Source of the DNA: Numenius arquata | Taxonomy: Eukaryota > Chordata > Aves > Charadriiformes > Scolopacidae | Direction of reading: 5' to 3' | DNA: 64,000 nucleotides | Assembly: GCF_964106895.1 (NCBI RefSeq) | Contig: NC_133616.1 | Location: forward strand, 8,381,013 to 8,445,012 | In this document: piece after piece, positions 13,057 through 25,900 of the stretch | Position numbering within the stretch: position 1 is the stretch's first letter | How the letters are laid out: each line of letters begins with the position of its first letter | Program-made: the position numbers and the translations under genes | The notes under the pieces: generated by a model | What the model was told of the DNA's origin: nothing | What the model saw: the letters and a program-made list of their open reading frames with translations, nothing else | Databases searched by the model: none

Positions 13057-13824
13057 TACATTTCCAAGTGAGAAGGAGTTTTTTCTACCATTTTTTTTTT
13101 TTCTACCTATCTCAGACATAGGTTAAGGGGCTGGGCAGGGGATAAACAGACCACATAATATGCTCTGGAGTGTTATTAATCCCCAGTTCATAAATGTTAA
13201 TGACTTTCCTGCTCATGGCTAATCCAGACAGAGAAAAGTGGCTCTGAGATTAGAAGATAAATCCTTACCTTCATGGCAAACCCAAAGGACTCTGAAGCAT
13301 TTTGGAAAATGACATGTTAGCATCAACACGAATTCTGCATCAGGATGCACCAGCACAGATTTGTGTTCCTGAGAGGCATACCATTTATCACATGACCTGT
13401 GCTCAAGATCCTTCTTTGCATAGGTTTTTTCCACAGAAATTAAAGTCATATTAAGATCGAGAATGTAAAGGGGAAAAATATCAAGAGAGACTCCGTAAAG
13501 TAAATAGACAGATACCTCCTGTACCTGTTCTCTGAGTGTCCATTTCAAATCCTTTCACTTGTTGCTTTATCATGTGGACCATGTTCTTGCAGAACAAACA
13601 GCCCTTCTTGTGGACCAGGACAGTCTGGAAGACACGTAGAATTTATGGACTTCCCTGAACAATCTGAGAAACATAATTGCTAATTCAGGAAAACAGATGG
13701 GTGTCCACTCATATCTAAATATAAATTTAAGTAATAAATAAATACAGGTAATTTCAACCAATAAAAGTTAAAATTTCCTAGTAGCTTATGTAGAAAGAGG
13801 GAGAAAAGGAGAGAGATATCATAT
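13057..13824. other. Spacer, nothing recognised
   Basis: AT-rich sequence between two plus-strand CR1 copies with one short T run near 13090. No coding or repeat signature was recognised. Confidence 0.5.
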
Positions 13825-13829
13825 TGATA

Positions 13830-14426
13830 TGATGAGCTGTATCAAAAGATGTGTGGCCAACAGGTCAAGGGAGGTGGTTCTGCCCCTCTACTTTGCTCTG
13901 GTGATACCCCACCTGGAATATGGTGTCCAGCTCTGGGACCCCCAACATAGGAAGGACATGGACCTGCTGGAGCAGGTCCAGAGGAGGGCCATAAAGATGA
14001 TCAGAGGGCTGGAGAACCTCTCTTATGAATCAGGCTGAAAGAGTTGGGGTTGTTCAGCCTGGAGAAGAGTAGGCTCTGGGGAGACTTTATAGCCTCTTCC
14101 GGTACCTAATGAGGGCCTACAGGAGAGATGGGGAGGGACTCTTTATGAGGGAGTGTAGTGGTAGGACGAGGGGTAATGGTTTTAAACTAAATTAGAGGAG
14201 ATTCAGACTAGATATTAGGAAGAAATTCTTTACCGTGAGGGTGCTGAGACATTGGAACAAGAGAAGTCGTGTGGAGAAGTTGTGGTTCCCCCATCCCCGG
14301 AGGTGTTCAAGGACAGGCTGGATGGGGCTTTGACCAATCTGGTCTCATGGGAGGTGTCCCTGCCCATGGCAGGGGGGTTGGAACTAGATGATCTTTAAGG
14401 TGCCTAACATTCTTGGTTGATTGATG
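13830..14426 (+). mobile_element. CR1 LINE 3' fragment
   Basis: A 5'-truncated plus-strand CR1. The first 69 codons read as the ORF2 C-terminal region: CIKRCVANRSREV, then LVIPHLEYGVQLWDPQHRKDMDLLEQVQRRAIKMI. A frameshift follows at about 14030, where the family motif SYEERLRELGLF breaks off after LSYES. The rest of the C-terminal region and 3' UTR remain recognisable in other frames, ending at GGAACTAGATGATCTTTAAGG plus a badly decayed tail near 14412-14426. It belongs to the same C-terminal lineage as the copies at 44.2 and 62.7 kb (QHRKDMDLLE, RRAMKMI type). Confidence 0.9.
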
Positions 14427-16599
14427 CACATTCAGTCTGTAGTTATTTAGGTGCATGTGCATATTTTTGTGTGGATATATACAAATACATGCAGATACGT
14501 ATAAATGTGTACATGTATACATATAAGGAAAGAAGAAGTATGCCATGCAAACGTTTCAAAGAGTTATAATTAATGCCTATTTAGACTACTACTTATGTGA
14601 TTTTGTGCACGTTTGAGCATTAGGGATAATGTTTTTCAGTATTTTCATATTTTACCTTTTCCCATCTCTCAAAATGATGAATGTTTTTTTGGGACAAAAA
14701 AAGAAATATAAGAAATTACCACAGCAAAATAAAGGCATCACAAACACCTTAAATGTCCAGGTCCAAGAACTGGTAACACAGGAGAGGCTTTCATTTGCTG
14801 CACTGCAATTTTAAGGAAAGATATTGTAATAATAATAATTTAATAGGGGTCAAATTCTTGTGCAAATGGACGTATCTTCAACATGTTTACCATTACAATG
14901 TTCATGCAATGTTCAGAGTTGTTTCTGCTTTTGGGCTGCAAGTTAATGCCAATATTTCCTTTTTTTATTATTTATACATGAGCCACAAAGGAAGCAGGGA
15001 GAATGGGAAGTAAGAATCAACAATACTGACTTAGAATCTTGGACAAAACCTGAGGCTGATTTCTGCAAAATACCATGAGTAAATCAGTTATAGGTTACCA
15101 GATAGCCTTACAAATGGCTGTTTCCAGTAACCCAAGCCCATTGCGCCCTGTTGGTAAATGTTAATTCCCTAAATCTTTTGTCTTTGTTGTCAGATATAAG
15201 ATGAAAGCTTGGTCAAAAACAGAAATAAAAAAGAATTGTTAACCACAAAATATCCATTTTTTTTTAATTTTAGAACATGTTTTGCGCTATAGAAACATCA
15301 CAGTCAAAAATCCTACTCTTTTGCATTTATTCAAAGTGAAATATTAGCAACTGAAAAGCTTGAAAGCAGTATATCTGGAACGGCTCAATCCTGGAGACAT
15401 TCCCAGTGCTTGTAGAAAACGGAAGTTCAACTGAACCAGGTACAGCCAACACTAACAGTGTGTTAACTGAATATCCCAATTATGAGTATTCTGGTTTGTC
15501 TGGAATGGAAGCTAAAAGGTAAAGAAAATTCATAAAGGCCTCAAGGAAACATTATGTTGTTTCAGGGCTCAGAACAACAAAAAAGAGAACTTTTCAAGTG
15601 TGGTAGGAGTAAAAGAGATCCTAAGAGTGGAAAATTTCCATTATTAAATCACAACAGACAAATCATAATAAGGATGCACAAAAAGATACATTTTCTGTGA
15701 AAAGTTAGCTTTCATATTTGAAAGAGACAATGCGAAGCACTTGTATCAGATGAGATCAATGAAGTACTTTTCAGTCCAGTAGTAACTAATAAAGGTAGAG
15801 AAATGTTCTTTCTAGGCATAGACATTTACAAATCAGGGGGGCTGAAATTCTCATCTCAAGAACCTGAGCCTTAAGTGCCCATCTTCCTGTTAATGGGAAT
15901 TTGTAATAGTTTTTTTGGAAAAAAACCACCCTAGCATTCTAGAAGCATAACACTATTGTTCTATTATTAAAGAAAAAAAAAAATATTTAGATGTCAGTTC
16001 TGGGTAAGACAATGGAAAATTTTACAAGACTCTCAGTAAATAGAAAATTAAACTGGGAGAATATAATCAAAACCAATAATAATAGTAATAAAAAAAAAAA
16101 GTTTTATGGAAAATAGGTCCCGTAAAGCAAACCTTATTTTATGTTTGGAGGTGCTTACAAGTTGCTTGGTAAAAGTAATTCTACTGCTATGCTATGTGTT
16201 ATAGTATGCCTTATTTCGGCACACCATTTTGATTAAAAATATGTACTTCAGCGTACCAATAAAGCACACACAGTTCTCTCTACTAGCCTGAGAGCTGGTT
16301 AACTGACAGCTGTGAAAAAAAATTGTTACCAATAGAGAATCATCAGTGAATACTAGAAGTTTAGAGAAAGGCTTAATGCTCATCAGCATTTTAAACAGGG
16401 AGCTGAAAGGAAATATAAGATCATTCCTGATAAAATTTACAAAAAAACATCATATTTATCCTTCCATCAACTAGTCGAGGGCTAAATGCTAATGACATTC
16501 AAGGAGTCATAAAAAGGCATCTGTGTTACTTGGTAAACCAGTCTCTGCCACCCATGATATTTAGTTTTGCTGCATTTGGTTCTCTAAATGCAATTGTAT
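14427..16599. other. Unique AT-rich DNA, nothing recognised
   Basis: AT-rich DNA with short A runs (near 15970 and 16090) and scattered short chance frames. No gene, RNA or identifiable repeat was seen. Confidence 0.5.
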
Positions 16600-16689
16600 A
16601 TTTAGGAACAGCATATGCACTCCAGACACAGAATGAAGCACAGGATGCTGGAAACTGAAGACTTTGAAAAGGATAAGTGTAACAATGGT

Positions 16690-17215
16690 TTTAAGTGTGG
16701 CACTGACAAAAGAGAAGCTTGTGTGATCCTGGGATGCATAAATAGGGAAGAAGGGGGAAGGAGTGAAGAAAATATTTTATTTCAGCATTCAGTGTTCATA
16801 GGACTGATAGTAGAATATAATTGTGACATCTGCATGAAGAAAAATAAGGAGTTTATTAAGAAAAAATGAGCTGGGTGCAGAAAAGAGCCATGGAAATGAT
16901 TTCAGGTCCAGAGAAAATGCTTCACAGAGAGAGACTTAAAGAGCTCAATCTGTTTAGCTTATTAAAATGAAGACTGAGAGGTGACTGCAGTACAGCGTAT
17001 CAGTACCTTCACAGGGGAAGAATGCTGGGTATTAATGGGCTCTTTAATCTAGCGGGGAAAGGCACATCAAGAACTAATGGCTGGGAGCTGAAGCCAGACA
17101 AATTCAAATTAGAAATTAGGCACAATGGAGGAGATGATTAACCAGTGGCACAAACTACTGAGGGAAATAGTGTTTTCTCCATTGCTTGGTATCTTCAAAA
17201 TCAAAAAAGAACTTT
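16690..17215 (+). mobile_element. Old CR1/L3-like LINE remnant
   Basis: A strongly diverged plus-strand LINE piece. The stretch around 16700-16750 reads like the CR1/L3 motif 'ACxxLGCINR'. From 16866 there are eroded counterparts of QKRAMEMI, then ERLKELNLFSLLK, RGD and the terminal HKLLREIVFSPLLGIFKI stretch. The match is closer to the ancient L3 branch than to the young avian CR1s elsewhere in the window. Stops and frameshifts are frequent. The left boundary is uncertain and may lie some tens of bases further left. Confidence 0.65.
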
Positions 17216-17647
17216 TTTCAGATGTATTTTGGCTCAAGTTTTATTTCTTAAGGAAAAGACATAGTTCAGCCCAGGTTTGTGAACTGTTTAGGTGGTACAG
17301 GTGAGTGCGAGATCTCTCTTGAGACACGTTGTCCAAAAGCTGAGTGAACGTAGTTAGCACAGTGATGACTCCGAGCTAATGGATCTAGCCCCTTTATTAC
17401 TGCTTCAGTCTCAGTAGCCTCATTTTTTTGCTTTCCAGTTGGCACAAGGAAATGCAGCTTGTCTTTTTTCTGTGAAGCACCCTACAGAAATACCCTTTCT
17501 TGTAAATGAGGAGATGTTTTATATCCCTAAAGAGATACAATAATAACATAACTTTGTCCTGGTACAGCATCAGAAATTTTGTTTCTGGGTTTACAGTTAA
17601 CAGAGCTCAACCTCCCAATTTTAAGGGCAATTATTCTATTTTAAAAA

Positions 17648-17680
<33 letters not shown>

Positions 17681-18440
17681 GTGGCATTAAGTGATTGAGT
17701 TCTAGATCTCTTTTCTGAGGTTTTTTGTTTGCTTTGATTTATTTTTCTTTTTTTTTTTTTTTTAATGAAATTCAGAGAAAAATGGGAGACAAAACACAAA
17801 GGAACAAGAAAATAAAAGTGTTACAGGTGAATGCTTCTTAAAATTCATCAAAGACTGTAACAGAGAGAGATGCCTCCTTTATGAAAATCTTGACTAGATG
17901 AATAAAATGTTAGCTATGTTGCTAGAGTTTTGGATTTATGAATGCCAGCACGCTAAATAAAATGGCTATGACCATTTTCTCAACAAGTTATTCTATAGGA
18001 AACCTATACAGTCCAATGCAGAAGTGCAGCATGGACTAATATCCTGCTAGACACCTGCTAAGTTTCTCTTTACAAGCAGACACTTCACAGAAGCTAAGAC
18101 ATGTACTTGGCTTATTAGCCTGGAAGTTATCAGGGATGATGGTTACATAAAGAGTGTGCCAGCTGCAAAGTTAACCAGAAGCTAAGGGGAACTTCAGTTC
18201 AACATAAATGACACATCAGTCACAGCTATTCATTGTTAATAAATGAATGGCAGCTGCGGTCCCTTCCTTTAACACCGGTGGTCTATATGGACTGCATCTT
18301 GTGAGGTTTTGTAGTTGCTGTAATTATTCTATGTGATATCTTCTCCTTCTATTATTTCCTGATGGATGTTATTATTTTTTTTTAAACAATGAAAGTGATG
18401 AGGGTATTTCCCATGCCAAATATGAAACATAGCCCACATA
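17216..18440. other. Unique AT-rich DNA with microsatellites
   Basis: Contains the (TA)n tract at 17650-17681 and a T run near 17748-17763. No gene recognised. Confidence 0.5.
17650..17681. repeat. (TA)n microsatellite with central TAC
   Basis: Alternating TA for about 32 bases with one TAC interruption, giving a nearly self-complementary tract. A classic unstable AT dinucleotide repeat. Confidence 0.9.
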
Positions 18441-18936
18441 TATCACAGAAACACTGAGTCGTAGGCACTAGAAGGGGACTTTGGAGGTCATCTAGTCCAA
18501 CCTCCCTGGCAAAGCAGGTTCACCTAGATCAAGCTGGACAGGAACGTGTTCAGGCGGGTTTTGAATATCTCCAGAGAAGGTGGCTCCACACCATCTCTGG
18601 GCAGCCTGTTCCAGTGCTCTGGCACCCTCAAAGCAAAGAAGTTTTTCCTCTTGTTCAGATGGAACTTCCTGTGTTCCAGCTTGTGCCCGTTGCTCTTTGT
18701 CCTGTCACCAGGATCCACTGAGAAGAGTTTGACCCCATCCTCCTGACACCTGCCCTTTAGATATTGATAAGCATTGGTGAGATCCCCTCTCAGACTTCTT
18801 TTCTCCAGGCTAAACAGACACAGGTCTCTCAGCCTTTCCTCATAAGAGAGATGTTTCATTGCCTTGATCATCTTTGTAGCCTCCACTGGACTCTCTTCAG
18901 TAGTTCCCTGTCCTTCTTGAACTGGGGGGCCCAAAG
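18441..18936 (-). mobile_element. CR1 LINE 3' fragment with 136-codon open remnant
   Basis: A minus-strand, 5'-truncated CR1. The open stretch 18524-18934 on the minus strand carries the ORF2 C-terminal landmarks in order: EATKMIKAMKHLSYEERLR, then FSLEKRSLRGDL, YQYLKGRC, KFHLNKRKNFFALRV, and EHWNRLPRDGVEPPSLEIF. The frame is undamaged over this length but has no RT catalytic motifs. The 3' end on the minus strand (low coordinates) reads into CACAGAAACACTG, a decayed tail. The EHWNRLP...IFKTRLN signature resembles the copy at 50.3 kb. Confidence 0.92.
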
Positions 18937-20224
18937 GTCCCTTTGAACTCCTGTGATTCTTTTATTTTTGGTGCAAATTTAAAGAAGAAAGGCGGTCCCA
19001 TTCAAGAGTTGCTTAAAAATTAATTCACTGTATTTGGGATTTAGTCCAGCTGCTTAATGTGTTCACTGTTTATGGTTACCATTTCAATGAATGGTAATAT
19101 TTATTACATTTCAGATTTGTGGACAAGCAAAGTGTGAATGAATCTGACTTCTTTTTTTGCCTTCCACTGCATTAGAAGGGATTTTGTTTGCAGAATGGCT
19201 TTTTAAGATAAATATTGTGTTTTCCCCATTTTTTTCCAGTATTCATGGCAAGCCATTTGAAACAGTTGATGTAAGGTTATAAAGAAACAGTAAACATCAG
19301 ATCATGATGGGAACATGATTACATCTGGAGTCCCCAATTTGGTCTCAGTCTTCCCTGAGCTATATCCGGACCAAATACATAATGCAACTGTGACACTGAA
19401 GAGTTTACAGCTGAAGTAGAATTTACTATTGTTAGACCTTATCCAAAGGCCAGTAATTTCTATGTGAACAGATCTTTGATATAAAAAGGTTTGGATCAGG
19501 ATTTCTATATATATAAGAATTTACAATTACAAGCTTTACTTTTGTGAAAAGTCTTTGTGCCTCATGGGCCCTCAAGAATAAGCCTAAAGCTTAGACTGAA
19601 GAGGCAAAAAAAATTTACAGGGTGATAAATGTTATCAACTTTTTTTTTTATTCAGTTTTGTTTAAATGTCTCAGGATTTTCAGTAGCAGTGAAAAACACT
19701 TGATTCAGTTTCTCCTTGTTTCTAGCCTGTTCCATTTTATAAGCCCTCAGAAAGTTAAATTTTCCAAGGACTAAGGCACATCCAATGTATTCCTGAATAA
19801 TGAACAACTGCTTTAAATCTGAGATTACCTATGCTACAGCAATCTGATGTAAAAGTCTTTGAATTGCCAAAAGAGAAGTTGATGAAACTATACGTACTTC
19901 AGTAAAAATTTGCCTAGAATTCTCAATTTTCTGTGTTCCAATAAAATAAAAGAAACTTTTGTAAGAGCATTACTATTTTATTTTTTATTTGTTTTTTATT
20001 AACACATCATTATATAAAGCACAAAAGCATGGAAGAATAGTCTGTATAGGGGATTGTGGAACTAATTTTATTAACCTTAAATTTTATTTTAAAAAATATT
20101 AGAAAATATACACCAAATAAACGAATTACAACAATTTAACTAAGTTTCCTTTACAAAGATGAACTTTTACTGGCAGTAGCAGATACTATAACAGGCAGAA
20201 CAGCTGCAAGGTGCAGCTTGGGCA
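18937..20224. other. Unique AT-rich DNA, nothing recognised
   Basis: AT-rich DNA with a T run near 19640. No open frame or repeat signature was recognised. Confidence 0.5.
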
Positions 20225-20440
20225 GTACAGGCTGGACAGTGGAAAAATGTCCTCTACTGGGGATTGTGCAACACTGAGACAAAGCACCCAGGAAATTAAA
20301 GGAGTTTCCATCCTTTGATGGCTTCAAGACCAGGTAAGCCATCCCTGACCTAATACAATGCTGGCAACTGTCCTGCTTTGAATAGGCAACCAGACTAGAG
20401 ACGTCAAAAGATGTCTCCGAACCAATATTTTTATATTAAA
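20225..20440 (+). mobile_element. Very old CR1 3' end
   Basis: A decayed plus-strand CR1 3' end, recognised from nucleotide-level landmarks: a GCTGGACAG box, 'caacactgagacaaagcaccc' standing for the ACACTGGAACAGGCTGCCC block, 'gagtttccatcctt', 'ggcttcaagaccagg', then CCATCCCTGACCTAAT and a final CCAGACTAGAGACGTC standing for the usual GGACTAGATGACCTC. No frame is open. It lies about 270 bases from a minus-strand CR1, so the two point toward each other at their 3' ends. Confidence 0.7.
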
Positions 20441-20711
20441 ATTATATTATAAGTAGCTAAATAATTGCAACATGTAATGGATCACTTCTTTTTTCATACT
20501 AAATCTGTTAATCAAGGCCCACTAAGTGATCTGAAATGTTACAAAAAAGCACTGTAATTTGTATATTAAAGACTCTAAGCCCTTTCAATTCAGAGCTCTG
20601 TCTCTTACATTGCTTCATAGAAAGCATTAATTTTTTTTTTCTGAACAATTACTAAATAATCTGGATTTACAAGTAATTTTTAAGACCAGTAAAAAACCCC
20701 CAAATTTTTAT

Positions 20712-20985
20712 AAAATCATAGAGTCATTTAGGCTGGAAAAGACCTTTAAGATTATTGAGTTCAACCATTAACTTAACATTGCGAAATCCACCACTAAACC
20801 ATGTCGCTAAGCACCACATCTATACGTCTTTTAAATATCTCCGGGGAAGGTGATTCAACCAATTCCCTGGGAAGCCTGTTCCAATGCTTGACAACCCTTT
20901 TGGTGAAGAATTTTTTCCTAATATCCAGTCTAAACCTCTCCTGGCGCAACTTAAGGCTGTTTCCTCTTGTCCTATGGCTTGTTAC
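20712..20985 (-). mobile_element. CR1 LINE 3' fragment
   Basis: A minus-strand CR1 3' end. From the low-coordinate side it shows the tail (AATCATAGAGTCATTTAGG), the conserved 3' UTR hairpin region (GGCTGGAAAAGACC) and the last codons of ORF2, including a HWNRLPRE-like site and the box that reads RLDIRKKFF in the sense strand. It stops abruptly near 20985 where the truncated 5' end lies. It belongs to the same lineage as the copies at 41.4, 46.7 and 51.9 kb, sharing 'ggcgcaacttaaggc'. Confidence 0.92.
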
Positions 20986-22421
20986 TTTTACATGTGTTTG
21001 TTTTATTTTATCTTGGGTTTACTAAAAAAATAAGATGTAGTCTGAATAAAAATAAAGTTTTAGTGTCAATTTTATTATGATACCATATTTTGACATATTT
21101 GAGAATGAAACATTATGGCTTTCCATTTCCAAAATATCATTTTCTGTAATTCCCTTCGAAGATTAATCCTCTCCTTCCTGCTGCGTCTTCAAATGAAAGA
21201 AAAAGTTTAACTTTTTTATTTGAATATTTTCTTCAATCTTCAGCTTGCAGTTCTTTTCATTTTGTATATGTATATGTGAATGAAAATAAATGAAAATAAT
21301 GAAAACAGTTTCACACAGATACTTTTTCGTCCTTTCCAACTCTGTAGTTTTCTATTTCAGCCTCCAAGTAAAAAACAAATAAAGAATAATGTGTATTCTT
21401 ACTCTTTTACCAATTGGTTACTGATTACATTAATCCAAAATACTACTTATTGACCTAGATTTCACAAAGACTTGTTTCTTTACCAGACTGACTTGGAATG
21501 TGACCTTAAAACATGTATATCCATCTTTTTAAAAAAAAAAAAATGATAGTACTTTCCCAGCACAATATTTCAAAATTTGTAAGTATAGAATGCTTAATAG
21601 TATATAGTTATTTCTAATTTGCATCAGTAAGACTCTCCTAAATATAGTGCTTTTACTGTGATTTACACCACTGTTTCTGAGCTCTGAATCACCACTATGT
21701 CTATATTTATGGTTTACACAGTCCCTGTGGGTGTATGTAATTTTTACAGTTGAATAAAAATAGCAGATCCCTACTTAGAGGACCTTATCATCATAGATGC
21801 TTAATTACAGCTATGTTAAAGTAACCTCCATGGTGGCCCATGAGCCACAGTAACAATAAATAAAAGGACTGTAAAGTGAGTAACTTCTTCCAAAGGGAAA
21901 TGTCAACCTGCACATGGAAATGTCACCAGTGCAATAACATTTCCTGCTGCAGCACAGGGCACTGAGCAGGAACAGAGCAGAGAGAAGAGCTGGTGTCTTT
22001 GTGAAGAGGCTGTGGACAGACAGAGATGTCTGTCCTCTGGGAAAAGGAGGAGAAGCAACTAGGTGGGTGATCAGAGCCACCCATGGAAGAAGTGGGCTTC
22101 CAGAGTGAGATGAAATGCAGACCCTGGGCCTGACCGCTGGAATAAGGCTATTGCATAGCTTTGACATCGAAGCCCCTTTTAGGAGCTATTTATTTTCATT
22201 TAGACTCTGCACACTCTTCTCGGGAAGCAGGAGACCTTTCTGTCCCCAGACAAGTTCCTGTTCCTGCAGCAGTTGCCTCAGTGCTGTCAGTCAAGAGAGA
22301 GTGGACTTACAAGAACTTCACATCCCTCTGCCTTCTGGTTTAGGCAGTCTCAGTTGGTTTTGTCTGGTAGGATGAGAACACAGTGATAGTAACCAAGTAT
22401 CCTACCGTGGAAGCGTTGTAC

Positions 22422-22438
22422 AAAAAAAAAAAAAAAAA
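22422..22438. repeat. Poly-A tract (17 A)
   Basis: Uninterrupted adenine run ending in GGCAG. No SINE or retrocopy body identified to its left. Confidence 0.85.
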
Positions 22439-25400
22439 GGCAGAAAACCTGATTTTTCTGCAGTCAGTGAGTATATCTGCAGTATTTTATTTCTTTCTAA
22501 GACCCTGCTGGCATCTTCTGTAAAGACTAAACCATGGTTTTGACTTTGTTTTGGATCCAGTTTGGTTTTGTCCAGCCTCCAGCCACATGGGCTGCACACA
22601 CAACCCTTTGGTCCTTGGTTTGAAGTAGCAGAATCCCCTGGACCCAGGCAGCTTCCCCCTTTTGCTTGGGACTTTAGTTCTCCAATCACTTGTTTGTTTG
22701 GTTTTTTTCCAGAAAGAGATCTTCTTGCTTCATTTGTTGAATCTGAAAGACCATACCTAATGCAGTATCTGGCTTTAATGAACTCGGTGACTATCTCTGA
22801 TCTCAGGGCAGCTGTAAGAGCTCTTGGTGTAGTAATACCAATGTACAGACCAGTCAAACCTCAAAGAAAATGGAAATCTGCTGATTCTAAGCATTCATTG
22901 AACTTAGTAGCTGTAAAAAGCAGTAACAAGGCAAGTGAAATTTAGGGAACCATCTGTGACATGGACTGAAACATGCTCAGCTGCAACCCTAGGGATGTCT
23001 GTTAGTTTAGCTAATATGGGGAAGTGGGACTTACACAGGGATTTCCAGGCTGAAGGTATGAATCTGCATAGTGAAATCTAAACAGTATTGTATTATATAC
23101 TACATGTAAATGACAAAAAACACACCCCACCCTCTGAGCAACTGCATAAGGCATATGATTCCCTCTGCAGATGGCTTTAGTAGCAAGTGGGAGAAGGTTT
23201 GTTGGGCCTTTCTTTCCTTTCCCTTCACTAGCTGAGCTGGTTCAAAGGTGCAGTGAGAATCAGACCATGTGCTCAAGGGGAAATCAAAGGTGAAATCAAA
23301 CCCAGCAAATGCCTCTGACCCTAACCTCTCTGGTCTGTACTACATCATATTACTAAAAGATCCCACATTTCATCTGAGAAGAACTAACCTTTTGATGTTA
23401 CTCACAGATGATACCTGCTACCAATGTCCTTTACCCTTTTTAACTGCGATAGCCCTAACCTTGAAAAAAGGACTTCGTTTTCCCAGCAGTGGTGAAACTC
23501 TTATTTTAATTACTCCTCCTCCCTTCCCCAGCTCCTTTGCATCTTTTCAATTTACAAAATATTTTGGGATCATTCTGGGAGAAAAGCTCCACGCAGTATA
23601 ACTGCATTAGCTTGTAAAGCAAACACAGAAAAAAATGGCCTGTTGGTCATAAAAAAGCTGTCTGCAAATTTGTCATGTGCAATCTATGCACTGGATCTTA
23701 TTTGGGACTGTAAGATGTGGTGGTTTGTTTTGTACTGATGGGCACTGTTGCCAGTGATTCCATCCCAATATAGATGTTTGTAATAGACATCGTGTTTCAG
23801 TCTCTTCAGTCAGTTGTCGGTAATAAAGTTTGAAAGGCATATAGTGACAGTATAAATGCATATGGTATATCTGCGTATTTTGTTAGAAGGCTGATGAGTC
23901 CTGGCTGCTTAGCATGCTACATGGACTCCCATGTCACCTGCATTTTTACCAACTCTGTCTCCCAAACTGGAATAGAAGCTAGCCATACTGGGCTCCCTTT
24001 ATTGTCAGCTGAGAGAAATCTGGAGGACAATTCATCTGACCTGGCTTTTATCTTTATCTTTGAATGGGATGAACTTCCCTCTGTATTTTTCTCCATAAAC
24101 TATGAAAACAAGCCCCAGGTGATTAGCTTAACACTTAGAGATGAATTCAATTGCTTAAATGTAGGCCCTGGGCTATTCTGGCTGACCTCTAGCTTCTGGC
24201 TACAGAATATCTTTAATCCTGTGTGGTATCTGCTGGCTCTTTTTAGCTGTCTCTGATAGACTGGAACATCTCAAGTGGCACTAGATACTTGTGCATGGAC
24301 AGCTGAAAGTCTTATGACTCACGTAAGCTAAGCTCAGTGGCTGGGGGACTTTTTCAGTAGACCACAAACAGGTAATTAAGGTCACTTAAACTGTGGTAGA
24401 GTATGACATCTGGCTTCCAGTGACCAATGCAAAAAAGTAGGCATCTCCCTGAAGTCCTGTGCCACATGGTCCAGCTCTGTATGGATGTCTCCAAAATGCA
24501 AGGACATTGCAAGTGTTGTCAGACTTCTATTTTCAGGCAACTGACTCAAGCCACTATATATCTAAATTTAGGTGTTTACATATGAGCTAGGTGTCTAAGC
24601 TTGGAGAGCTATTGGTTGACCAGATATAGACATTTGCTTCATTTCTTTCTAAACCACTAATTGTATTGACTAGACCTCTACTCTCTATAATGGGAACGTG
24701 GGCATTTATCTCACATGCAGACATCTAAAATTAGATGTCTTAATCCCTGAGCCAAATCACACCACTAACTTTTAGATTCCTAATTAAGATAAATTAATTG
24801 AAAACTACAGGACCTTTGTACCATTTTTGATTCTTCTTATGCTTTCATTTGCCCTCATTTGGAAGGGGTGTATGACCATACTGCTTTCCTCTGTCCAGAA
24901 CTTTGATGATTTGCAGGAATTATAATAAAATCAGGAACTTTTCTTGTGCTTCCTTGAAAAAAACATCAGTTTTATGTACATGGAGATTTGCTTTGTCATT
25001 CTGAATGGTCATGAAATACCAATCAAAATTTCAAAATGTGGATTGCTCTGTTCCCTCGTCAACCATGACTAAGCAACAGAAGTATTAAGACATAGCTTTG
25101 ACCTTTACCTATGGATAAATTCCTTATTACTACGGAATAAGTAGCAATGGTGGCTTATTTACTCCACTTGGCTAGTAGTACTGGCCAGACCTGGCTGAGG
25201 ATTTGGATAACCTTTCTACCAGAGTTTCATGCCAACACATAGAAATCCTGTTAAGTTTGAACAGTAGCATGTGAATCGGATCTGCTTTGGCTGATCTGGC
25301 ATAGAGAATGAGCAAGTGTAATTTTCAGCCCTTTTCAGTTGCCTATGTTGACTTTGTCTTGTTGAAAATGTTTGCTAATGCTTTTGGGTTTGGGGTATTT

Positions 25401-25697
25401 TTTTAAAGAAATACCAGAATATCATTTGTTTCCTTATTAAATAAAGGAGGTGCAAAGGATTGATTACCAGATACAGATAAGTCTGGTGAAGTTGAAAGAC
25501 TGTAACCACCACATGAATACTAAAAATGTGCAGGAAGCTGAATATGCAAGGGACAAGATTGGATGGAAGTGGCAAAAAGTTTTCAAAAGATTGTATGAGA
25601 ACTGAAAATACTCATTCTTGCCTAATTTGAGGTAAATTGTGTCTCCCCTCAGAAAAAACCCTCTGAAAATTGACAGTTTCAAAACCAACCAGTGTTT

Positions 25698-25718
25698 ATC
25701 TACAAGTTTCTTGTAGAT
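25698..25718. repeat. Small perfect hairpin with partial duplication beside it
   Basis: ATCTACAAG, a TTT loop and the exact complement CTTGTAGAT form a 9-bp stem. A second partial copy (ATCTACAAACTTACAAG then TTTCT) follows immediately to about 25740, so the motif looks locally duplicated. Confidence 0.85.
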
Positions 25719-25825
25719 ATCTACAAACTTACAAGTTTCTTATGTTCTCAGAAGTACAGGATTTGATTTCTTCAGTGTCACATATTTTCCATTTCAACAG
25801 TTATGGAAAGTAGTGAAAGTACTTC

Positions 25826-25900
25826 TGTTTCCATTTTACATGAAAGAAACTGAGACAGAGAGGGCCAAACCAGAAAGGCATTTAACCTCATACTTCCTTT
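25826..25900 (+). repeat. Possible MIR-like relic
   Basis: 'Tttccattttacatgaaag' then 'aaactgagacagagagggcc' follows the MIR core order (ATTTTACAGATGAGGAAACTG, then AGGCACAGAGAGG). The later box for CAAGGTCACACAG is barely recognisable. Judged by eye. Confidence 0.45.
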
